From CAYXXZ01 sp050175615 (GTDB lineage Bacteria > Pseudomonadota > Gammaproteobacteria > Pseudomonadales > Porticoccaceae), in assembly GCA_050175615.1 (NCBI GenBank), contig JBFXIU010000230.1:1-5218 (forward strand): a stretch of 5,218 nucleotides of DNA. The letters are read 5' to 3'. Position 1 is the stretch's first letter. Each line of letters begins with the position of its first letter. The translations under genes and the position numbers were made by a program. Shown here in pieces: positions 1-4,801 of this stretch. A model generated the notes under the pieces. The model had not been told where the DNA came from. It saw only the letters and a list, made by a program, of their open reading frames with translations, and searched no databases.

Positions 1-320
1 CGGCTGGTTTCGAGAACGCTGCTGGTGGGATCCATCCGCAAAACGAGTTTTTCTTTGCTGCCATTGGCGTGAGCCAAAGTAAACAGAAATTGTTCTTTCG
101 ATGCCCCCCCCGCCAGCCTGTGCACATCTTCCACACTGGCGTCGCTGATGTGATGAGCAGCCAAGAGTCGATTGAGTGCCGCAGTCACCTCGTCTTTGGC
201 TAAAGGCCGGTATTCACCGCTGGTCAGTTTTTTACGTTTTCGATCGAGCATGGCGCCCAGGTGAGGGTCGAGATCGTCAACATTTTTCGTCTCTGCTGTT
301 GCTGTATTGAAGCTTGCCAT
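1..320 (-). CDS. APH-family phosphotransferase, N-terminal part (truncated by window edge)
   Basis: The frame runs from an ATG (complement of 318-320) to the left edge: 106 complete residues with no stop. A GAGG ribosome binding site (complement of 329-332) lies 8 nt upstream. The first ~60 residues are polar and charged. Then comes LAGGASKEQFLF (residues 69-80), which matches the glycine-rich nucleotide loop of APH/choline-kinase-like phosphotransferases, and LVLRMDP (92-98), where the family usually has the strand next to ATP. The catalytic HGD and DxD motifs would lie outside the window. Members transfer phosphate from ATP to a small-molecule hydroxyl. This lineage is widespread in non-resistant environmental bacteria, so antibiotic resistance should not be assumed. 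It starts 2 bp after the stop of the upstream gene, so the two are surely co-transcribed and perhaps translationally coupled. The substrate is unknown. The family call is fairly sure, limited by the truncation. Confidence 0.85.
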   Translation of the reverse strand, partial: MASFNTATAETKNVDDLDPHLGAMLDRKRKKLTSGEYRPLAKDEVTAALNRLLAAHHISDASVEDVHRLAGGASKEQFLFTLAHANGSKEKLVLRMDPTSSVLETS

Positions 321-322
321 AA

Positions 323-1282
323 CTATCGCCTCAGGGCGTTGAGTGGAAAGCCTTCCATATAGGTGCCAATGCCATTTTCCCGGCCTTCTCCCCGCCAGCG
401 CATCATGGCCAGAGGCGACAGGTTGTTGCCATAGGGTCTCCAGATATACTGGTTCAGCGCCTGCCCGTTGAGTTTATGTTCGGTGCCGTCAATATCCACA
501 ATGCTGACTTCGGTCGTTGTGGCAACGAGGTCTGTTCTTTCTGTTGTTTTGGCATTGCCGGCCTTTGCGCCGCGAACCACACCATTCACCAGGGCGTAAC
601 CGTGTCTGAAAATATGCTGCTTGCCCTGGGGCGCAGATGGGTCGTAGGAGAAAATGGCGTGTAGACCATAACCATCATCAAAATGGGCGTTGACCCACAA
701 AATAGAGCTGATATTGGTTTCAGGTCGCGGCCCCCAGCTGTGATCCATGGTTGAGGTGCACTTGATGGGGTAAACGTCTTTGCCAATTCGCAGCGAACCT
801 GTGACGTTTACTGCCATATCGAAATGAGCCGTGTAGGCAGCGCCAAATCCGGTGGTTTCTGAATTGCCGCTATTTTCATCAGTGGCCATGGGGTCCATCG
901 AAGGGTCATGAATATCGAAAGGCTCCATGCAGCTGGTGCAATGAAGATCGATCTCCACATCTTTGGCGCTGTATTTGATGAGATACTCCCTGATGGATTT
1001 AGCCTCGAAAGAAAGTCCGTTTGGGAGGGTGAAATTTTCCGCTTTGTCTGGAATAGCGTAGTGGTTGCCCATGTCGATGAAAGCGGCATCGTAGGTGTGG
1101 GCGGACATTCTGTCGATGATTTCAATATCTGCTACGGTTGCGCCAACGCCGGCACGATGGACAATATAGACAATTCCAAGAATATTTTTTTCCGGAATAT
1201 AGAAATTAAAAAAACCGGTTTCAGCCCAGTCAAAAGGCGTGGGGGTCGGGGTGTGAAAGTAAATATCATTTTCTTTTATCAT
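323..1282 (-). CDS. DUF7064/DUF7065-like protein (putative lipocalin-like fold)
   Basis: This 319-residue protein has an ATG start preceded by GAGG (complement of 1290-1293) at 7-nt spacing. There is no signal peptide or membrane segment, so it should be cytoplasmic. The clearest landmark is MDHSWGPR (residues 179-186), preceded by a beta-rich stretch, HFDMAVNVTGSLRIG (153-167). A DHSWG-type motif of this kind recurs in proteins I remember as DUF7064/DUF7065 and, more distantly, in the AttH/CrtC (carotenoid 1,2-hydratase) lipocalin-like group. The C-terminus has RWRGEG (295-300) and GIGTYMEGFPL (304-314), also typical. His-181, Trp-183 and Arg-186 are candidate functional residues by conservation only. 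The biochemical role is unknown; a hydratase, isomerase or binder for a hydrophobic compound is a guess. It is the first gene of an operon with the APH-type phosphotransferase, a pairing I recall from other environmental bacteria, and is divergent from the AraC regulator. Family call moderately sure; function unassigned. Confidence 0.8.
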   Translation of the reverse strand: MIKENDIYFHTPTPTPFDWAETGFFNFYIPEKNILGIVYIVHRAGVGATVADIEIIDRMSAHTYDAAFIDMGNHYAIPDKAENFTLPNGLSFEAKSIREYLIKYSAKDVEIDLHCTSCMEPFDIHDPSMDPMATDENSGNSETTGFGAAYTAHFDMAVNVTGSLRIGKDVYPIKCTSTMDHSWGPRPETNISSILWVNAHFDDGYGLHAIFSYDPSAPQGKQHIFRHGYALVNGVVRGAKAGNAKTTERTDLVATTTEVSIVDIDGTEHKLNGQALNQYIWRPYGNNLSPLAMMRWRGEGRENGIGTYMEGFPLNALRR

Positions 1283-1339
1283 GCTAAGGCCTCAAGAATA
1301 GGTTGATGAATTGATTGGCAATAATGAGTTTAAAGTTGT

Positions 1340-1367
1340 TTGATAATGGCTTATTCGTTATTGTCCA
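1340..1367 (-). promoter_or_regulatory. Candidate sigma-70 promoter for the DUF7064-APH operon
   Basis: On the minus strand a -35-like TGGACA (complement of 1362-1367, five of six consensus bases) is followed after 16 nt by TATCAA (complement of 1340-1345, four of six). Transcription would begin near 1333 and give a leader of about 50 nt. Found by eye in AT-rich DNA, so chance matches are likely. Confidence 0.3.
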
Positions 1368-1440
1368 GCACCACAAATCGTTTGCTTTGGCTTGGTAAGA
1401 ATATAGATAGAAAAACCCTTAAAGTCTTTCACGACAAAAT

Positions 1441-1460
1441 CAATTATTTGCACATTATTG
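1441..1460. promoter_or_regulatory. Imperfect 20-bp dyad, candidate operator
   Basis: The half-sites CAATTATTTG and CACATTATTG pair at 8 of 10 positions around a central TGCA. The dyad overlaps the -35 element proposed for the araC-type gene (1458-1463), a position from which a bound protein could repress it. AraC proteins often bind direct rather than inverted repeats, so the binding protein is open, and AT-richness makes chance dyads more likely. Confidence 0.3.
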
Positions 1461-1487
1461 ACTTGTTCAGGTATATTTTGTCATTAT
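1458..1487 (+). promoter_or_regulatory. Candidate sigma-70 promoter for the araC-type gene
   Basis: TTGACT (1458-1463, five of six matches to the -35 consensus) is followed after 18 nt by CATTAT (1482-1487, four of six matches to the -10 consensus). The predicted start near 1494 leaves a leader of about 50 nt before the GTG start. It is the best match seen upstream of the gene, but it was judged by eye. Confidence 0.4.
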
Positions 1488-1545
1488 CGTGCTATTGTTA
1501 CAGGGTGTTGGCGGTTTAAGACAAAAGATATAACAAGGTTATTGG

Positions 1546-2469
1546 GTGGTTGCTTTGTCGGTAATAGATCAAGCCGAAATTATGAACATTGTCCATGGTG
1601 CCAAAGCAGTTACCCATATAGTGGGGGCTGGTCTGGGCGCCTGTTCATTGCAGCGATGGCGAGTTTATTTGCCCGAATATACTTTGCCTGCGCTTAAATA
1701 CCCCATGCTGGCTTTTCAGATTGCCGGGCGAGCGAGAATACGCCGGGTTTTGGATGGCAGGGACGAATCCCAAGACTATGTTATGGGCGGCGATTTCACC
1801 ATCATTCCAAAAATGAAAGAGTTACAGTGGCGTGTCCATGGTTATGTGGATATTGCTGTTCTGATCTTTGAAAACAAAGAAACCTGTAAACATTTGGAAC
1901 GTCTTTATTATAAGCATCGTCAGGCGACAAATGGCCAGGTTCAGGTTGGCGCTTTTTCCAATTCACTGATTTATTCATCCTGTATTCACCTGTTTAATAT
2001 TTATAATCGAAAAATGTCCAGTGCATTTTTTGAAGAATATTTCAACGCCACATTTCGATCCCTGGAAATGTATGTGCAGAAATTTTTTGGTGAGGACGAT
2101 GAGGAGCTGATTTTTCCAGGTTCAAATTTCAGGGTCAGTTATTCTTACCCCGTTAGCTACGCATTGCAAAGACTGGATACAGCAGTTGGTATTAAGATCC
2201 ATATTGAAGATATTGCCCATGAATTAAATACATCGCCTTCTGTGTTAATTCGTAGATTCAAACAGGAAATGGGTATAACCCCTTTGCAATACTTGATGTA
2301 TAAGCGTATAAATCATGCAAAAAAACTTTTGGCTGAAACAGATCTGGATGTTGTCTCTGTTGCAACCAGGTGCGGTTTTTTTTCCCAAAGCCATCTCACC
2401 AGACACTTTAGTAAACATTTTGGCGTGCCCCCCGCAACCTATCGCAAGCATGTCAAAACCGGCAAATAA
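1546..2469 (+). CDS. AraC/XylS-family transcriptional regulator
   Basis: This 307-residue protein starts at GTG 1546, preceded by AAGG (1535-1538) at 7-nt spacing. The in-frame ATG at 1582 has no good ribosome binding site, so GTG is preferred; the frame is closed upstream by TAA at 1531. Residues ~35-110 look like the cupin-like sensing domain of AraC proteins (LPEYTLP, then DFTIIPKMKELQWRV). The C-terminal ~205-303 holds the two helix-turn-helix units: IEDIAHELNTSPSVLIRRFK (220-239) and VVSVATRCGFFSQSHLTRHF (269-288), ending in the signature GVPPATYRK (293-301). It should bind DNA in response to a small, probably hydrophobic ligand that cannot be named here. It lies divergent to the DUF7064-APH operon and 36 bp before the LLM gene, so both are likely targets. 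The gene looks more AT-rich than the LLM gene after it. Family assignment is very sure; the regulon is inferred. Confidence 0.95.
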   Translation: MVALSVIDQAEIMNIVHGAKAVTHIVGAGLGACSLQRWRVYLPEYTLPALKYPMLAFQIAGRARIRRVLDGRDESQDYVMGGDFTIIPKMKELQWRVHGYVDIAVLIFENKETCKHLERLYYKHRQATNGQVQVGAFSNSLIYSSCIHLFNIYNRKMSSAFFEEYFNATFRSLEMYVQKFFGEDDEELIFPGSNFRVSYSYPVSYALQRLDTAVGIKIHIEDIAHELNTSPSVLIRRFKQEMGITPLQYLMYKRINHAKKLLAETDLDVVSVATRCGFFSQSHLTRHFSKHFGVPPATYRKHVKTGK

Positions 2470-2493
2470 TAAGCTGTTTTTTTTAATCCGATC

Positions 2494-2498
2494 AGGAG
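2494..2498 (+). promoter_or_regulatory. Shine-Dalgarno site of the LLM oxidoreductase gene
   Basis: AGGAG sits 7 nt before ATG 2506. It is the strongest ribosome binding site in the window and fixes the start, implying good translation. The 36-bp gap to the upstream stop has a run of eight T (2477-2484) but no stem before it, so no terminator separates the regulator and LLM genes and read-through is likely. Confidence 0.8.
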
Positions 2499-2505
2499 TA
2501 GAGCT

Positions 2506-3549
2506 ATGACAAAAGAACGTATTCCCAGACTTGGCATTTCCATGCCGGGGTTAAATCAACCCATACACAAATTTGCTGAATTGGCGCAACTGGCGGAGCA
2601 GGGCGGTTTTGATTCTGTCTGGGCTTATGAGTTTTATCGCAACGCTTTTATTATGCAAAGTCAGGCGGCGCTGACCACCAAGAATATCGAGCTCTGCATT
2701 GGCCTGGCAGCTTCTTCACAGCGCACCCCTTTTGAAATGGCTAATGCGGCAGCGGATGTGGATGAACTTTCCGGTGGTCGCCTGCGCGTGGTTGTGGGCA
2801 CGGGGGGCGGCAATTTTGCCGAGCATTACAACGGCACTGATATTGACCGCCCGGCCACGCGGGTGAAGGAATACATTCATATCATGCGCCTTTACTGGCA
2901 GCATTTGCGCACTGGCGAGCAAATGGAGTATCAGGGGGAATTTTACCGCTTTGCCACTCCACCTATTAATCCTTTCGGCTCCCGGCCTATGGCTCGCCCG
3001 GAAGTACCCCTTTACATCGGCGCGCTGCGCCCGGCGATGTTGCGGCTTGCCGGCGCCAAAGCCAGTGGCGCCATGGGTTTTTTCCTGACGCCGAATTTTA
3101 TCCAAAAGCATATGTTTCCCCATATAGACGAAGGTGCGGCCAAGGCCGGGCGCGATCCATCTGAAATTGATCTGGCCAATTATCTGATTTGCAGTGTCTC
3201 CGATGACCGCGAAGTGGCCATGCGCAGGGCGCGGATACAGGTGGGGTGTTATGCGGCCTATCCGGTCAGCACCTTTATTGCTGATGAAGAAGGGCTTTCA
3301 GAGGATCGCAATGCGGTGGTTAAAGCCTTGCTGGAAAAAGGCCCTCAGGCGCTTGAGCACGCGACTTCCGACGCCCTGGTAGAAAGATTTGCCATTGCGG
3401 GAACGCCGGATGAATGCAGAGAAAAACTCAAAGAACAGCAGAAGGTTACACCCCATGTGGTTTTGCATACGCCCTATGTGCCGCCGCTGAATGCCGCTGA
3501 AAGTGAAGACGCCTACCGCAATATTGTGCGCACATTTTCTCGAGGCTGA
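2506..3549 (+). CDS. LLM-class (luciferase-like) flavin/F420-dependent oxidoreductase
   Basis: The protein has 347 residues, a normal length for a single-domain bacterial luciferase-like TIM-barrel enzyme. Family hallmarks appear in order: an N-terminal strand PRLGISMPG (7-15); GGFDSVWAYEFY (33-44); ALTTKNIELCIGL (55-67); the conserved segment TPFEMANAAADVDELSGGR (74-92) running into LRVVVGTGGG (93-102); PEVPLYIGALRPAMLRLAGAKASG (165-188), as in methylene-tetrahydromethanopterin reductase-like members; and IAGTPDECREKL (297-308) near the C-terminus. These enzymes carry hydride or oxygen chemistry with reduced FMN or with F420; sequence by eye does not settle which. The F420 reductase gene 1.25 kb downstream makes F420 plausible. 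No signal peptide, so cytoplasmic. It follows the AraC-type gene by 36 bp and may share its transcript. Substrate unknown. Superfamily call very sure; cofactor open. Confidence 0.94.
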   Translation: MTKERIPRLGISMPGLNQPIHKFAELAQLAEQGGFDSVWAYEFYRNAFIMQSQAALTTKNIELCIGLAASSQRTPFEMANAAADVDELSGGRLRVVVGTGGGNFAEHYNGTDIDRPATRVKEYIHIMRLYWQHLRTGEQMEYQGEFYRFATPPINPFGSRPMARPEVPLYIGALRPAMLRLAGAKASGAMGFFLTPNFIQKHMFPHIDEGAAKAGRDPSEIDLANYLICSVSDDREVAMRRARIQVGCYAAYPVSTFIADEEGLSEDRNAVVKALLEKGPQALEHATSDALVERFAIAGTPDECREKLKEQQKVTPHVVLHTPYVPPLNAAESEDAYRNIVRTFSRG

Positions 3550-3553
3550 CCGG

Positions 3554-3567
3554 GTTCGACGTTGAAC
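3554..3567. repeat. Short dyad just after the LLM gene
   Basis: GTTCGAC and GTTGAAC form a 14-bp dyad with one mismatched pair, centred on ACGT and starting 4 bp after the LLM stop. With almost no loop it is more like a protein-binding site than an RNA hairpin. No binding protein can be named. Confidence 0.35.
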
Positions 3568-3583
3568 GAACTTACAGATAAAA

Positions 3584-3650
3584 CGACGGCAAATGCGCTA
3601 TTCCAATAGACGGTGATTCGTTGTTGCCTTTATTATCGTATTTGCTGTCG
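3584..3650 (+). other. Long stem-loop in the LLM-hydroxylase intergenic region (possible RNA element)
   Basis: The arms 3584-3597 (CGACGGCAAATGCG) and 3637-3650 (CGTATTTGCTGTCG) can pair over 14 bp without a gap, including two G-U pairs (3588/3646 and 3595/3639), around a 39-nt loop. The loop begins with a second small hairpin at 3598-3609 (CTATT/AATAG). The G-U pairs become A-C mismatches in a minus-strand RNA, so the structure suits a plus-strand transcript. No U-run follows directly, so it is not a standard terminator. It might be an mRNA processing or stability element, a small RNA, or chance. No known RNA family was recognised. Confidence 0.45.
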
Positions 3651-3710
3651 AGCATTGTCCTTTTGAAAATGGTCAGAATACTCACAATGTAGAGGTTGTC
3701 TATAGCAACG

Positions 3711-4493
3711 ATGGAAGCACTGCTGACCTGGAAAGGTGCCTTGATTCTGGTTTGGCTGCTGCTGTTTGCAGTGCTGGAACGGTTAAAGCCTGCCTCCCAC
3801 TGGGTGATGGCCAATGACGCCTCAGGTTTTAACCAGAAAACCCATTTGCTACAGAACGGCTGTTTCTGGTTAATCAATGTGGTTTTTCTTTCTGCCCTGG
3901 TATTGGCCATTACCCACTTTGCCGCTGAGGCCGGGCTGCAGTGGCGACCGTACTATTTGCAGGGTGGCCTGGGGCTTGTAGTTGATCTGTTGGTGCTGGA
4001 TCTGTGGATTTACGCCTGGCACAGGGCTAACCATAGAATTCCCTTGCTGTGGCGTTTTCATCAGGTTCACCATCTTGATGAACAGCTGGATGTGACGTCG
4101 GCTCTGCGCTTTCACTTTGGCGAAGTATTGTTGTCGGCACTGGTGCGTGCGCCCTTTATCCTGATTCTGGCCATACCGCTGACATCCGTGCTGATTTTTG
4201 AGATTGTAGTTGCTCTGGCCGCCATATTTCATCATTCCAATGTGCGGCTTGCCCCTGTGGTTGAAAAGTGGCTGTCGGCGGTGATTATTACTCCTGGTAT
4301 TCACTGGGTACATCACCATGCCATCAGGGCTGACACCGACAGTAATTATGGGACTATCCTCAGTTGTTGGGATCGTGTTTTTGCCAGTCGATCGGCAACT
4401 CAAAGAACGCCTGAGATGGTGTTGGGTGTAGAAGGGCAGAGGGAAAATAAGGTTTTAAAACTCCTTATGCTACCCTTTGCCAGCGGTCGTTAG
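3711..4493 (+). CDS. Sterol desaturase/fatty acid hydroxylase-family membrane protein
   Basis: This is an integral membrane, non-haem di-iron enzyme of 260 residues from ATG 3711. It carries the histidine clusters that bind the iron pair: HRANH (104-108), HQVHH (117-121), FHHSN (173-177) and HWVHHH (198-203), with WDRVF (220-224) in the usual place after them. Hydrophobic stretches at about 10-22, 48-68, 85-101 and 138-172 are likely membrane segments. Such enzymes use O2 to hydroxylate or desaturate lipids, sterols or carotenoids; the substrate cannot be read from the sequence. The start is uncertain: AGAGG (3691-3695) is 15 nt before ATG 3711, while an in-frame TTG at 3696 directly abuts it, too close to use. 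The TTG would add five residues. The frame is closed upstream by TAG at 3690. It is the third plus-strand gene but has a 161-bp gap before it, so it may have its own promoter. All key histidines are present. Confidence 0.93.
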   Translation: MEALLTWKGALILVWLLLFAVLERLKPASHWVMANDASGFNQKTHLLQNGCFWLINVVFLSALVLAITHFAAEAGLQWRPYYLQGGLGLVVDLLVLDLWIYAWHRANHRIPLLWRFHQVHHLDEQLDVTSALRFHFGEVLLSALVRAPFILILAIPLTSVLIFEIVVALAAIFHHSNVRLAPVVEKWLSAVIITPGIHWVHHHAIRADTDSNYGTILSCWDRVFASRSATQRTPEMVLGVEGQRENKVLKLLMLPFASGR

Positions 4494-4500
4494 CGAACAC

Positions 4501-4519
4501 TGAGTCAGGCTCTGACTCA
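4501..4519. terminator. Perfect 8-bp inverted repeat after the hydroxylase gene, possible weak terminator
   Basis: TGAGTCAG and CTGACTCA form a perfect 8-bp stem with a 3-nt loop, starting 7 bp after the stop codon. The place is right for a terminator, but no U-run follows, so it would be atypical or Rho-assisted. It could equally be a binding site for a dimeric regulator. Confidence 0.4.
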
Positions 4520-4581
4520 ACCGCTCTACGTGGTTGCTTTATGCACTCCTGAGTGCTCTAATGAAATACCCGGCAAAAAGT

Positions 4582-4607
4582 CGACTTAAAGCATGGGGCT
4601 TGAGTCG
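4582..4607 (+). other. Stem-loop in the npdG upstream region
   Basis: Positions 4582-4592 and 4598-4607 pair over 10 bp with one bulged A (4590), one U-G pair (4587/4602) and a 5-nt loop (ATGGG). The left arm is part of a 10-bp perfect palindrome (AAGTCGACTT, 4578-4587) that could compete with it as DNA. No T-run follows. Role unknown; it could be part of a 3' end structure for the hydroxylase transcript. Confidence 0.35.
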
Positions 4608-4712
4608 CGATGGAAATGGTTGTTCATAATAAAAAGGACTGCTTGCCATAAGACTGTAATATATTTTTGGAGCTGCGAATAATCTGTAGCACCTGTATAG
4701 TGCCCGGTATTT

Positions 4713-4718
4713 TATAAT
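4713..4718 (+). promoter_or_regulatory. Candidate -10 element for npdG
   Basis: TATAAT matches the sigma-70 -10 consensus exactly. No good -35 hexamer lies 15-19 nt upstream (the bases there read CACCTG) and there is no extended -10 TG. If real, transcription starts near 4725 with a leader of about 77 nt, and an activator may be needed. Confidence 0.4.
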
Positions 4719-4728
4719 CATAACTGTT

Positions 4729-4751
4729 GTCTTTGGGCCTGCTGGCCAGAC
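4729..4751 (+). other. Potential hairpin in the npdG leader
   Basis: GTCT (4729-4732) and GGCC (4736-4739) can pair with GGCC (4744-4747) and AGAC (4748-4751), leaving a 3-nt bulge and a TGCT loop. It would sit at the 5' end of the npdG transcript if the nearby -10 is used. It resembles no known riboswitch and is weak evidence of regulation. Confidence 0.25.
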
Positions 4752-4801
4752 AATCAGTGTATTCGCTTTTGTCAAAACCAGACGATTTTTAAGGACGTAT
4801 T

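Larger units (their letters stand above)
1283..1545. promoter_or_regulatory. Divergent intergenic region between the DUF7064-APH operon and the araC-type gene
   Basis: This is a 263-bp, visibly AT-rich region with no convincing gene. It must hold the start signals for transcription in both directions, because the genes on either side diverge. Candidate promoters were found by eye on each strand and are listed separately. An imperfect dyad at 1441-1460 could be an operator. An AraC-type regulator beside such a region usually controls its own gene and/or the divergent operon, which makes this the likeliest place for its binding sites. Confidence 0.7.
4494..4801. other. Intergenic region between the hydroxylase gene and npdG
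   Basis: This 308-bp stretch contains no supportable gene. It holds three inverted repeats in its first third (4501-4519, 4543-4556, 4582-4607), a consensus-like -10 hexamer at 4713-4718, a small potential leader hairpin at 4729-4751, and the npdG ribosome binding site at 4791-4795. The density of structure suggests transcription end signals for the upstream gene plus a separate promoter for npdG. The 4543-4556 element (GCACTC and GAGTGC, 2 bp apart) is a short perfect palindrome of unknown role. Confidence 0.6.

Noticed and set aside
1..320. Calling the phosphotransferase an aminoglycoside resistance gene
   Set aside because: Only the fold family is supported. The catalytic part is outside the window, and its chromosomal pairing with a DUF7064-like gene argues for a metabolic role.
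908..1306. 132-residue plus-strand frame opposite the DUF7064-like gene
   Set aside because: It is antisense to a gene with recognisable motifs, an ATG and a good ribosome site; no family similarity seen.
1458..1697. 79-residue plus-strand frame overlapping the start of the araC-type gene
   Set aside because: It overlaps the proposed promoter and the regulator's own frame, with no supporting motif.
2477..2484. T8 run between the araC-type and LLM genes as a Rho-independent terminator
   Set aside because: No GC-rich stem precedes the T-run, so it cannot form the required hairpin.
2716..3123. 135-residue open frame on the minus strand inside the LLM gene
   Set aside because: It lies wholly within the well-supported LLM coding sequence, shows no recognisable family and is low-complexity basic, as expected of an antisense shadow.
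3572..3910. 112-residue minus-strand frame reaching into the LLM-hydroxylase gap
   Set aside because: It overlaps the hydroxylase N-terminus and resembles no family. The intergenic part is better explained by the stem-loop.
3870..4403. 177-residue open frame on the minus strand inside the hydroxylase gene
   Set aside because: It is antisense to the histidine-motif region; its many Gln, His and Asn residues simply mirror that coding strand. No domain recognised.
4539..4775. 78-residue minus-strand frame filling the gap before npdG
   Set aside because: It would start with TTG without a ribosome binding site, resembles no family and crosses the inverted repeats.
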